Assembly: GCF_937903345.1 (NCBI RefSeq)
Contig: NZ_CALCZQ010000050.1
Span: 1-64,000, forward strand
Direction: 5' to 3'
Length of the DNA: 64,000 bases
Source: an uncultured Emticicia sp.
GTDB taxonomy: Bacteria; Bacteroidota; Bacteroidia; Cytophagales; Spirosomataceae
Within the stretch, counting starts at the first letter, position 1, and each line of letters opens with the position of its first letter. Both the position numbers and the translations under genes were made by a program. The notes beneath the pieces were generated by a model. The model worked only from the letters and a program-made list of their open reading frames with translations. It searched no databases and had not been told where the DNA came from. Shown here one piece after another: positions 26,180-34,996 of the stretch.

Positions 26180-26690
26180 TCCGTCAGCCCCTTTTTTCAT
26201 AAATACTCCTATATTTTTCAAAAGAATTAGTACGCGATATGTAATTTGGGCTAATAACTGCTTAATAACGTTTTTTATTGGCCTTGTAACTATCCAAAAA
26301 GGGTTTTTTTCTAACCAATTTAGTTTTATTTGAGGCCTTGAGTAGTCTATGGTTAATTGCCAACCAGTCCACAGAAAGGTAATAAGCTTTCAGAACACTA
26401 TTTAGCTGTTCGCAAATTTGTCGATCAATCTTATTTTGTTACTTAAGCTCAACATCCAATTTTTCAAACGGTCTTTTTATTTGATCAGAATCTTAGTAAA
26501 ATTTATCTAAAAAACTATTTTGTTTTTTATTTCCTTAGATACGGCGTTGAATCTTGTTAGTTTCATAAAATGTTAATAATTAGGTATTTAAAAAGCTAGT
26601 TCTATAAACTGGTTTTTTAGGTATTGGTTTGGCATAGTTTTCAATCATATCAAGTATTTAATTCAGTACTATACCCTCGTTTTCTTTGGG
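26180..26690 (-). pseudogene. Decayed gene with four in-frame TAA stops
   Basis: Reading the minus strand in one frame from about 26675 gives protein-like stretches: NYAKPIPKKPVYRTSFLN, NKKQNSFLDKFY, DSDQIKRPFEKLDVELK, then QLNSVLKAYYLSVDWLAINH and continuing to about 26200. Stops interrupt them, and a start is missing. The continuity over about 150 codons argues for a real but dead gene. I do not recognise the family. The remainder of 25970-27112 is gene-free, apart from the repeat at 26738 and the promoter-like box at 26931. Confidence 0.45.
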
Positions 26691-26737
26691 AGAAATTGAG
26701 AGAACTAAAAAATGCTAATGCATTACTTTATAGCGTT

Positions 26738-26765
26738 TCTCTTTCGGGGAAAACTGGGTTTTGAT
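26738..26765 (+). repeat. Gene-end repeat, copy 3 (oxidoreductase tail only)
   Basis: Twenty-eight bases match 21251-21278 with 2 mismatches and encode SLSGKTGF followed by a stop, against SLSGKIGF in the intact gene. Confidence 0.75.
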
Positions 26766-26930
26766 AATTTCTTGAAAAATAGTTAAATAATTTTTCAGTC
26801 ATAAAACTTTTTATATTCCATTGGCGTTTTTTGTAATATAAACTTCTAAAAAGCAAATGTCTTGTCTTTATCTCAAGCAAGACTTTTTTGTTTTCTTGCA
26901 CTCTTTTTCCTTTTTCTGCTTCAAAAAATA

Positions 26931-26938
26931 TATCTTTG
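26931..26938 (+). promoter_or_regulatory. Possible -7 box before the third glycosyltransferase block
   Basis: TATCTTTG matches TAnnTTTG, 175 bases before the gene at 27113. No perfect -33 box is present. Confidence 0.35.
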
Positions 26939-26952
26939 CAACGTCTTATTTG

Positions 26953-26980
26953 TAGAATGTAGAATTTAGAATGTAGAATG
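26953..26980 (+). repeat. Four tandem heptamers
   Basis: TAGAATG, TAGAATT, TAGAATG, TAGAATG follow one another without spacer, just after the TATCTTTG box. Confidence 0.8.
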
Positions 26981-27112
26981 ATTATATAAAACAGCTATAT
27001 AACTTTTATTCTTTCTGATTAATTACTATTTAATACCTTAGATTATTTACTCATCAAATGAAATATAGTTGCTTTTAGGCAGCTATTTAGCACCGAACTA
27101 CTATATATACCA

Positions 27113-28060
27113 ATGATTTCGATTGTTATCCCGATTTATAACGAAGAAGAAAACCTCCAAAATCTTTATACTCGTCTCACCAATGCCTCCCCATCTTGGA
27201 AAGAAGACTATGAAATCGTTTTGATTGATGATGGCTCACGAGATAGTTCGTTGACGATGATGCGAGTTATGGCCGAGAAGGATTCACACGTGCGAATTAT
27301 CAAGCTTTCGAGAAACTTTGGTCATCAACCAGCGATTTCTGCAGGAATTCAAGAAGCCAAAGGTGATGCAATCATCATAATGGATGGAGATTTGCAAGAC
27401 CCACCCGAAGAATTATATCGTTTTTTGGATAAATGGCGTGAAGGCTATGATGTCGTTTACGCTGTACGCACTAAGCGAAAAGAAGGTTTCTTCAAAAAAT
27501 TGGCTTATTCGAGTTTTTATCGACTCATGGCTGCCATTTCAGATATTGAAATTCCGCTTGATTCTGGTGATTTTTGTGTAATGGACAGAAAAGTCGTTAA
27601 CGTATTGGTGCACGATATGCCCGAGCAAATTCGCTTTATACGTGGTATGCGTGCGTATGCAGGTTTCAAACAAATTGGAGTTACTTACGAGCGTGCCGAA
27701 CGTGCCGCTGGAGAAGTTAAATATACTTTCAAGAAATTAGTACAGTTGGCACTTGATGGACTTTTTGGGTTTTCAAGTTTTCCGCTTAGACTTTCTACTT
27801 ATTTGGGCATTTCTATTGCCATTCCATCGCTTATTATAGGGGTTTTCTTTTTAGTTCATCGACTTTTCGGTTTTAAAGTATTTGGACACACGCCCGAAGA
27901 AACACCAGGATTAGCATCTTTGGCCATTGGAATGTTCTTCTTAGGAGGTGTAATGCTTACAATGCTAGGAATTATTGGCGAATATATCAGCCGAATTTAT
28001 ATTGAAGTAAAAAAACGTCCATTTTTTGTAATTGACGATATTATTGAAAAGAAAAAATAG
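27113..28060 (+). CDS. Undecaprenyl-phosphate glycosyltransferase, GT2 (GtrB/DPM1-like)
   Basis: This 315-residue protein has a GT2 domain with VIPIYNEEENL (5-15), VLIDDGSRDSS near 40 and MDGDLQDPPEE near 91. GHQPAISAGIQEAKGD is typical of the GtrB/DPM1 group. Two C-terminal helices (about 230-255 and 265-292) complete the architecture, and RTKRKEGFFKK lies between as in its relative at 17111. It should load a sugar onto undecaprenyl phosphate. It probably belonged to the glycan block at 15-21 kb before the accessory segment separated them. Confidence 0.88.
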   Translation: MISIVIPIYNEEENLQNLYTRLTNASPSWKEDYEIVLIDDGSRDSSLTMMRVMAEKDSHVRIIKLSRNFGHQPAISAGIQEAKGDAIIIMDGDLQDPPEELYRFLDKWREGYDVVYAVRTKRKEGFFKKLAYSSFYRLMAAISDIEIPLDSGDFCVMDRKVVNVLVHDMPEQIRFIRGMRAYAGFKQIGVTYERAERAAGEVKYTFKKLVQLALDGLFGFSSFPLRLSTYLGISIAIPSLIIGVFFLVHRLFGFKVFGHTPEETPGLASLAIGMFFLGGVMLTMLGIIGEYISRIYIEVKKRPFFVIDDIIEKKK

Positions 28061-28124
28061 TTTTTTGCACTGGTTTCGACAATTATATTGAGGCTTCGCT
28101 CAACCACCGAAAAAACTATTAAAG

Positions 28125-28159
28125 TTATGTTTTTCTAATTTAAGTTTAGAAAAACATAA
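28125..28159. repeat. AT-rich hairpin with 14-bp perfect arms
   Basis: TTATGTTTTTCTAA (28125-28138) is inverted at TTAGAAAAACATAA (28146-28159). It lies 65 bases after the glycosyltransferase and lacks a T run. The rest of 28061-28542 shows no supported gene. Confidence 0.6.
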
Positions 28160-28458
28160 TCATTAACGAAAGAATCAGCGTGGAAGCATTTGCAAAAATT
28201 GTTGGAAAAGTATTTAAATTGATTTCATAAGTTAATTACAGAACCACGCCAAAAGAAAAAATCAAAAACATAGCCAATTGAACACCTTTTTCCTATTTGA
28301 TTTTATAGATTTATAGCACTAGCTATTTTCAGCAGCATTTCTGCTAAATCTGCCTGTTTTTCCTTTAAGAAGTTCTGATGCAATAATTTCATAGTTTATG
28401 AAGCAAAGCCAAATAATACATTTTAAGGGCTAAATGACACGTTTTTTCAATGAAAATA

Positions 28459-28490
28459 AAAAACCGCCTCTCAAATCAGAAAGACGGTTT
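28459..28490 (-). terminator. Terminator after the acyl-CoA dehydrogenase
   Basis: AAACCG and CGGTTT with two further pairs form an imperfect stem, followed on the minus strand by six T. Confidence 0.6.
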
Positions 28491-28542
28491 GTTGGTTTTT
28501 AGTTGTTGATTCTAAGCCTTTTTAAAAAATTTACCCTATCCT

Positions 28543-30357
28543 TTAAAAAATGTATTTGTTTTCCTCAATCATAGCTTCGGCCACACGGCGGCGAGCGTTT
28601 TTGAGGTTCATTGGTTCAATCTTTGTGAAACGCTTCAAGCCCATGAGCATTACTCTTAATTCATCACCTTCAGCAAATGATGTGATGGCTTCACGACCAG
28701 CACTATTTACTTTTGATACTGCTTCGTTTAGATAAATCATTGCCATATCTTTCTGAAGCTCAGCGGCCGCTTCTCCTTTGATTCCGATTAATTTTTCAAC
28801 TCTTAATAAGGCAGATTCAGCTACATAAATTTCGATGGCCATATCTGCTACATTCATCAAAATTTCTTGTTCGTTTGAAAGCGACATCATAAATTTCTGA
28901 ACTGCCGCACCCGAAACCATCAAAGCTGCTTTTTTTAAATTTTTTAGTACTTTCTTTTCTGCTGCAAAAAGTGTTTCGTCATCAGTAGTGCTGAAATCCG
29001 GAATAGACATTATCTCTTTACCAACCGCCATTGCTGGCCCCATCAAATCGATTTCTCCTTTCATGGCACGTTTCAATAACATATCGACAATCAACATACG
29101 GTTGATTTCGTTTGTACCTTCAAAAATGCGGTTGATACGTGCATCACGATAAGCACGCTCCATTGGTGCATCGGCCGAATAACCCATACCACCATATACT
29201 TGTAAGCTTTCATCAACTACATAATCCAGAACCTCTGAACTATGAACTTTCATGATGGCACACTCAATTGCAAATTGTTCAAGTGCCTTTAATTTTGATT
29301 CGGCATCGCCAAAGCCTTGTGCTTTTAGATCTTCTATAGCATCGTCAATATTTTGTCCTGCACGATAATTAGCTGTTTCAGATGCAAATATTCGAGTGGC
29401 CATTTCAGCCAATTTATATTTTATTGCACCAAATGTGGCAATCGAAACACCAAATTGCTTGCGTTCATTTGCATAATTAATGGCATAATTTAAAGAACCT
29501 TTTGAGCCTCCAATTACTGCAATTCCAAGTTTGATACGACCAATATTTAGAATGTTTACCGCTATTTTAAAACCATTTCCACGAGAAGAAAGCATATTTT
29601 CAACCGGTACATGACAATCATTGAAGAAAACCTGACGGGTATCTGAGCCTTTGATACCAAGTTTATGCTCGGGCTCGTTCATTGTAATTCCACCGAAAGA
29701 TTTTTCTACAATGAAAGCTGTCAAACTTTTATCAGGGTTGCCTGAGCCATCATCAATTTTTGCAAAAACGATAAATAACTCAGCAAAACCGCCATTGGTT
29801 ATCCACATCTTTTGTCCATTGATGACATAATGTTTTCCATCGGCCGACAAAACTGCTTTTGCTTTTCCTGCATTGGCATCCGAACCCGAATCTGGCTCAG
29901 TTAAGCAATAAGCAGCTTTCCATTCGCCAGAAGCCAATAAAGGCAAGTATTTAGATTTTTGTTGTTCATTTCCATAATATACAATCGGTAATGTACCGAT
30001 ACCCGTATGTGCTGATTGTGCTACCGAAAACGAATGACCAGTTCCGAGAGCTTCAGCTACCAACATTGAGGTATTGAAATTCATACCAAACCCACCATAT
30101 TCTTCTGGAACGGCGGTCCCTAACAGACCCAACTCACCAGCTTTTGTCATTAAAGAAGACATTAATTCTGGAGACTTGGCACTATCAATCTCATTAAGAC
30201 GTGGATGAACTTCGGTTTTCAAAAAATCCCGACAAGTTTCGGCAATCATTTGTTGCTCTTCCGTAAACTCTTCTGGAATGAAAATTTGGTGAGCTTCTAC
30301 GTCTTTTATCAAAAATTCGCCACCTTTTATTGATGCTTTGTTTTCGGTTGCTAACAT
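28543..30357 (-). CDS. Acyl-CoA dehydrogenase
   Basis: This 604-residue flavoenzyme catalyses the first step of fatty acid beta-oxidation. The central region has YCLTEPDSGSDANAGKAKA and MWITNGGFAELF (FAD and substrate contacts). QVYGGMGYSADAPMERAYRD and RIFEGTNEINRMLI form the C-terminal core, with the base-bearing loop nearby. About 200 extra residues at the C-terminus match the larger VLCAD-like members found in Bacteroidota. It is transcribed alone, from a promoter overlapped by two palindromic operators. Confidence 0.93.
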   Translation of the reverse strand: MLATENKASIKGGEFLIKDVEAHQIFIPEEFTEEQQMIAETCRDFLKTEVHPRLNEIDSAKSPELMSSLMTKAGELGLLGTAVPEEYGGFGMNFNTSMLVAEALGTGHSFSVAQSAHTGIGTLPIVYYGNEQQKSKYLPLLASGEWKAAYCLTEPDSGSDANAGKAKAVLSADGKHYVINGQKMWITNGGFAELFIVFAKIDDGSGNPDKSLTAFIVEKSFGGITMNEPEHKLGIKGSDTRQVFFNDCHVPVENMLSSRGNGFKIAVNILNIGRIKLGIAVIGGSKGSLNYAINYANERKQFGVSIATFGAIKYKLAEMATRIFASETANYRAGQNIDDAIEDLKAQGFGDAESKLKALEQFAIECAIMKVHSSEVLDYVVDESLQVYGGMGYSADAPMERAYRDARINRIFEGTNEINRMLIVDMLLKRAMKGEIDLMGPAMAVGKEIMSIPDFSTTDDETLFAAEKKVLKNLKKAALMVSGAAVQKFMMSLSNEQEILMNVADMAIEIYVAESALLRVEKLIGIKGEAAAELQKDMAMIYLNEAVSKVNSAGREAITSFAEGDELRVMLMGLKRFTKIEPMNLKNARRRVAEAMIEENKYIF

Positions 30358-30390
30358 GGTATTTTGAATTGGATATTTTCGTTAAAAATT

Positions 30391-30450
30391 AGTATGCGTG
30401 CATACTGTTGCAAATATAATTAAATATTTTATTGTTATGCAAGCATACTA
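30391..30450 (-). promoter_or_regulatory. Promoter and paired operators of the acyl-CoA dehydrogenase gene
   Basis: On the minus strand TATATTTG (plus coordinates 30411-30418) is a -7 box and CTTG (30440-30443) stands 21 bases upstream as a -33 box. AGTATGC-GT-GCATACT (30391-30406) covers the expected transcription start, and the related TATGC-AA-GCATA (30436-30447) covers the -33 box. Two such palindromes suggest repression by a dimeric regulator of TetR type. The regulator is not in this window. Confidence 0.72.
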
Positions 30451-30472
30451 ATAAAAATATTTTTTTAAATCA

Positions 30473-30509
30473 AAAAAACCCTCGATTTTGAAAAACCGAG
30501 GGTTTTTTT
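30473..30509. terminator. Terminator after the GH78-like gene
   Basis: AAAAAACCCTCG and CGAGGGTTTTTT form a 12-bp stem with flanking A and T runs; it can serve both strands. Confidence 0.85.
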
Positions 30510-30526
30510 AATTAAATTATCTACTT

Positions 30527-32197
30527 TTACTCTACAACAAACTCATAATTACCGCTCGAAATGTCAAAAATTATTTTGTCTTTTTCTGATTTTACAATAG
30601 TCACTCCTTCAATTTTTACTGGCTTTTTCTTAACAATAAATTGTTTGCCACTTTCTTTTATATTATTGATGGTTTTTCCCGTTTGCAATGGTAAATGCAC
30701 TTGAGCCGATGAGTTTGCAGGAATACTCAGTATTAAACTAAACTTATTTCCTTGTAAATTAGACTGGCTGGTAATTTGTCCATAATTTATATGGTAAGTT
30801 TTTATTTCTGCTATTAAACTTGGAGCAATTACAATTTTAGTTTCATTGAAATTTGGCTCAACTATGGCTTTAGGGGCGTAAATCTTAGTTAATAATTCTT
30901 CTGAATATGCTAGGTTCTCTACGAAAGGAGTATTCTCATAAATTACTTTTGCGACCAATGTATTTTCATCAGGCTTTTTGGGAAGACCTTCAACCTCCAC
31001 ATATCTGAAGCCATGATAAGTAAATTTAGGTTCCCATTTTTCTATGCCATAACCTTTCAAAAGATATTTATCAATTGGCTTGATTCCTTTTTGTTCGGCT
31101 AGACCCTTTTCCGTTAAAGTTTCGGCATATTTTAGTTCAACTTCTTTGGTTGCTTTTCCTTCGGTTTGTAAATAGGTGTAACCAACAATGTTCTGTCCGA
31201 AATCAAATACATAACGACCTTTTCTTGGTTCGGTTATTTTTATAGCTTTTAAATCCTTTGACACCTGCATTTGTGGCCTTATCAACGGCTTTAGTTCTGG
31301 CGTCCCGAGGGCATCGTCCATGATTGCGGCATTTTCCCAATCCTTGCCGTATTCTAGTTGGGCGTTGTAAACTTCGCCAGCATAAATTGAATTTGAGACT
31401 ATTGGAGATAGTCGAGTTTTCCAACTTCCGTCCGAAATGACTGTTTGGCGTGAACCATCATAAAACTCCATTTCCATCTGAAATAATAGTTTATTTGGTA
31501 GATTTCCTTTTTGCCAAGCATTGCCGAGCGTGGCAGTGATGAAGTTGATACCGATGCTTAAATCCTCATTCGAGACTTCATATATTTGATATGGCATTGT
31601 TTTCGAGTTATTTGTAAAACCTGGCGTAAGAATATCTTGTCCAACTTTTTTTCCATTGAAAATCAAATAGTATGCTCCCAAACCTGTGACATAGATTCTG
31701 GCTTTTGTGGCACGTTTGCCTAATGTAAATTCTTTTTGAAGTTCAATTGATTTGCCATCGGTTCCGTTTTTCCCAATCCAATGAGCCGACCAATCTTCTT
31801 TTTTTAGCAGTGCCATTTCCCACCAGGTTGGCTCGCTGTATTGGGTGAGTTTATTTTTTTCATTCCAGATTTTTACTTTCCAAAAATATCTTTTTCGAGA
31901 CTCAATTGGCTTGCCGGCATAGTCAATTTTTATTGATTGCTCAGATTTTACCATTCCTGAGTTCCAAACGTTTCCAATATCTTTCTTTAGGTCGGCTTCA
32001 TTGTCGGCTACTAAAATCTGATAAGCTGATTGTTTTGCTCCGCGATTTATCGCTTTCATTTGCCATGATAATCTTGGATTCAGTACTTCCAAGCCCATCG
32101 GAGTTTCTTGGTATTCACATTTAAGTTTTTCGATTGTTTGTGCGTTTGTCTGAAAAATATTCAAACTTATTAATAGTAAAACGAGTGTTTTTTTCAT
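30527..32197 (-). CDS. GH78 alpha-L-rhamnosidase-like protein lacking the catalytic domain
   Basis: This 556-residue protein has a signal peptide (ends QTNAQ) and begins with the GH78 N-terminal beta domains: LKCEYQETPMGLEVLNPRLSW, then SAYQILVADN, then FGQNIVGYTYL near 350. After SEELLTKIY (about 440), where the six-hairpin catalytic barrel of some 350 residues should start, the sequence jumps to the C-terminal beta domain (HINYGQITSQ, IPANSSAQVHLP, SSGNYEFVVE). GH78 enzymes are usually about 900 residues. The frame is intact, so this looks like a clean internal deletion. It may now be only a binding protein or a remnant. Confidence 0.8.
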   Translation of the reverse strand: MKKTLVLLLISLNIFQTNAQTIEKLKCEYQETPMGLEVLNPRLSWQMKAINRGAKQSAYQILVADNEADLKKDIGNVWNSGMVKSEQSIKIDYAGKPIESRKRYFWKVKIWNEKNKLTQYSEPTWWEMALLKKEDWSAHWIGKNGTDGKSIELQKEFTLGKRATKARIYVTGLGAYYLIFNGKKVGQDILTPGFTNNSKTMPYQIYEVSNEDLSIGINFITATLGNAWQKGNLPNKLLFQMEMEFYDGSRQTVISDGSWKTRLSPIVSNSIYAGEVYNAQLEYGKDWENAAIMDDALGTPELKPLIRPQMQVSKDLKAIKITEPRKGRYVFDFGQNIVGYTYLQTEGKATKEVELKYAETLTEKGLAEQKGIKPIDKYLLKGYGIEKWEPKFTYHGFRYVEVEGLPKKPDENTLVAKVIYENTPFVENLAYSEELLTKIYAPKAIVEPNFNETKIVIAPSLIAEIKTYHINYGQITSQSNLQGNKFSLILSIPANSSAQVHLPLQTGKTINNIKESGKQFIVKKKPVKIEGVTIVKSEKDKIIFDISSGNYEFVVE

Positions 32198-32578
32198 TTA
32201 TTTTCTTTTTGTTTCTGATAAAAAAATTTTGTTTTTGATAAATTTTTGGCAATTTCTTAAAATATTCCTTATTAATGGTCCTCTTTATCGTCTTTTGTTG
32301 ATAAAAGTCGCTCATTTCCCTTTTATCCTTCAAAACTTCCGCTTCGTCAAACAAAACTTTCAACACATTTATCACGTTATTAAATTTACGTGTAATCTTG
32401 GTTTTGTATCAAGTTTATTAGTTTTTATTAATCAATCATTCAAAACAAAAATCTACCATTCTTCATTATTTTTAAGTAAAAAGTATTCAAAATTGTCATC
32501 AACTTAAACATCTGCAATTAAGAATATCATTTTAAATAGGACCTGCTTTCAATTTTATTACTACAAAAAATCCAATTC
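32198..32578. other. Intergenic AT-rich gap before the TonB receptor
   Basis: About 380 bases separate the divergent GH78-like gene and TonB receptor. Small open frames on both strands overlap each other and look like chance. No clear -7/-33 pair stands out. Confidence 0.4.
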
Positions 32579-34936
32579 ATGAAAAAACTATTTTTATTTT
32601 TAGTTATTTTAATTTTCACGTGGAATGTATCTGCACAAGAAAAGTTTACAGTTAGTGGTTATATAAAAGATGCCGCTAATGGAGAAGGTCTAATTGGCGT
32701 TTCGGTTTATGTGCAGGAAATTAAGACAGGAACTCAAACCAACCCTTATGGCTTCTATTCACTAACGCTTCCCAAAGGAACGTACAATCTTGTATTGACG
32801 TATGTCGGCTTTGAAAAAATTAGCAAGCAAGTTGATTTAACTCAAGATGTAAAGTTAAATGTCGAGCTAAAGGATGATTCAAAGCTATTGCAAGAGGTAG
32901 TGATTACTACAAAAAAGGCAGATGATAATGTGAAAAGCCTTGAAATGTCTGTCAATAAAGTTGACATAAAAACGATGCAAAAAATGCCTGCATTGTTAGG
33001 AGAAGTTGATATTATCAAAAGTATTCAGTTTTTACCTGGCGTTACTTCAGTTGGTGAAGGTGCTTCGGGTTTTAATGTGCGTGGTGGTGGAATTGACCAA
33101 AATTTAGTTTTGTTGGATGAAGCACCGGTTTATAATTCTTCTCATCTTTTTGGATTCTTCTCAGTTTTTAATCCCGATGCAGTAAAAGATGTGAAATTGA
33201 TAAAAGGCGGAATTCCTTCGCAATATGGCGGTCGGGTTTCTTCTATTTTGGATGTAAGAATGAAAGAAGGAAACTCAAAAAAACCACAATTTTCAGGTGG
33301 TATTGGTAGTATTTTTTCACGATTCACCTATGAACGTCCTTTTTTAAAAGATAAAGGATCTTTTATTGTTGCCTTGCGAAGGTCTTATATTGATATATTG
33401 GCAAAACCTTTTTTAAATGCTGATTTGAAAGGTACGAGTTTTTATTTCTATGATTTTACTGCTAAAGCAAATTATCGGATAAATGAAAAGAATACCGTTT
33501 TTCTTTCTGGTTATTTTGGACGGGATACTTTCGGTGCGGATTTTGGTTTTAATTGGGGAAATGCAACTACAAGTTTTAGATGGAATCACGTTTTCAATAA
33601 TAAGCTTTTCCTAAATAATACTATTTTTTATAGTAACTACGATTACGCTTTACAATCTGATTTAAAAAAGAAAAACGACCAAGACGCTTTCCGTTGGAAA
33701 TCAAATATAATTACTTATAGCGTTAAACCTGATTTTACCTATTATCCAAACACCAAGAATACCATTACTTTTGGTGGCCAAATGACTTATTATTCTTTCA
33801 ATCCTGGACAGGCAGTGGCAATTTCGGGAGGTGTTGAACGAACAATTGGTTTAGCTGATAAATTTGGTTCTGAAAGTGCTTTGTATATTGGAAACGAACA
33901 AAAATTGAACTCAAAAATTTCGCTTCAATATGGACTTCGTTATTCTCTTTATAATTATCTCGGAAAAGGTAGTGCTTTCGAACTCAGTGCATCTAACAAC
34001 GATGGCGAACGAAGAAGAATTATGAAAACCACCGAATATGGATGGGGTAAAAGTATTCAGCAATATGGTAATTTTGAACCAAGATTTGCTGCCAATTTTA
34101 GTCTTGGGGAGGATAATTCAATCAAGTTGAGTTATAATCGTTTAGCTCAATATATTCATCTGTTATCAAATACTACCGCTTCCTCGCCACTTGATGTTTG
34201 GACTCCGAGTAGCAATAACATTAAACCACAATTGGCCGATCAATTTGCATTGGGATTTTTTCAGAATTTCAGCGATAACCTATTTGAAACCTCGGTTGAA
34301 GTATATTATAAAGACCTTTATAACCAAATTGACTATGTAAGAAATGCCGATTTATTATTGAATCCTGCTGTTGAGGCAGATTTACTTTCAGGTAAAGGAC
34401 GAGCTTACGGTGCTGAGTTTTATGTAAAAAAAGCTAAGGGTAAATTTAATGGTTGGGTAAGTTATACACTTGCTCGCACCGAAAGAAAGATAGAAGGCTT
34501 GAATCAATATGCGTGGTTTCCAAGTAGAATTGACAAGACTCATAATTTATCAGTAGTGGCTATTTATGATTTGAATAAGCGTTGGACATTTTCAAGTAAT
34601 TTTTCTTTCAGCACAGGCACACCTGCGAGTTTTCCAACCAATAAATTTATTTGGCAAGGCTATGCACTGCCGCATAATTATTATGATACTCGCAATACTT
34701 ACCGTATTCCCGCTTCTCATCGTTTGGATTTTGCAGCCACACGCCAAACCAAATATGGTTTTTTTAAGCGTGGAACTGGCGAATGGGTTTTTTCGATTTA
34801 TAATGTTTATAATCGTCGAAATCCATTTTCAGTCTTTGTTCGTCAAAACGAATCAGACCCAACCAAAACCGAAGCAGTTCGTTATGCAGTTTTTGGTTCG
34901 GTTATTCCTTCCGTTACCTATAATTTTAAATTCTGA
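32579..34936 (+). CDS. TonB-dependent outer membrane receptor with N-terminal CarboxypepD_reg-like domain
   Basis: This 785-residue protein has a signal peptide (ends NVSAQ) and a carboxypeptidase-regulatory-like beta domain (about 24-110; GVSVYVQEIKTGTQTN). A plug domain follows (about 125-230; GFNVRGGGIDQNLVLLDEAP), then a beta barrel ending in an aromatic residue (TYNFKF). It should import an unknown substrate using TonB energy. It is smaller than SusC proteins and is paired with a DUF4249 lipoprotein rather than SusD, a combination that recurs in Bacteroidota. Confidence 0.9.
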   Translation: MKKLFLFLVILIFTWNVSAQEKFTVSGYIKDAANGEGLIGVSVYVQEIKTGTQTNPYGFYSLTLPKGTYNLVLTYVGFEKISKQVDLTQDVKLNVELKDDSKLLQEVVITTKKADDNVKSLEMSVNKVDIKTMQKMPALLGEVDIIKSIQFLPGVTSVGEGASGFNVRGGGIDQNLVLLDEAPVYNSSHLFGFFSVFNPDAVKDVKLIKGGIPSQYGGRVSSILDVRMKEGNSKKPQFSGGIGSIFSRFTYERPFLKDKGSFIVALRRSYIDILAKPFLNADLKGTSFYFYDFTAKANYRINEKNTVFLSGYFGRDTFGADFGFNWGNATTSFRWNHVFNNKLFLNNTIFYSNYDYALQSDLKKKNDQDAFRWKSNIITYSVKPDFTYYPNTKNTITFGGQMTYYSFNPGQAVAISGGVERTIGLADKFGSESALYIGNEQKLNSKISLQYGLRYSLYNYLGKGSAFELSASNNDGERRRIMKTTEYGWGKSIQQYGNFEPRFAANFSLGEDNSIKLSYNRLAQYIHLLSNTTASSPLDVWTPSSNNIKPQLADQFALGFFQNFSDNLFETSVEVYYKDLYNQIDYVRNADLLLNPAVEADLLSGKGRAYGAEFYVKKAKGKFNGWVSYTLARTERKIEGLNQYAWFPSRIDKTHNLSVVAIYDLNKRWTFSSNFSFSTGTPASFPTNKFIWQGYALPHNYYDTRNTYRIPASHRLDFAATRQTKYGFFKRGTGEWVFSIYNVYNRRNPFSVFVRQNESDPTKTEAVRYAVFGSVIPSVTYNFKF

Positions 34937-34996
34937 ACTCAGATTAAATCGGATAAATTTAATATCTGAATATAGTCTCATATAAACCTAAATAAA

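Noticed and set aside
26180..26690. Stop-codon reassignment for the TAA codons in this frame
   Set aside because: All neighbouring genes end with normal stops and this stretch lacks a start; decay is simpler.
32121..32507. Overlapping open frames on both strands before the TonB receptor
   Set aside because: Low-complexity AT-rich translations overlapping each other; no sign of selection.
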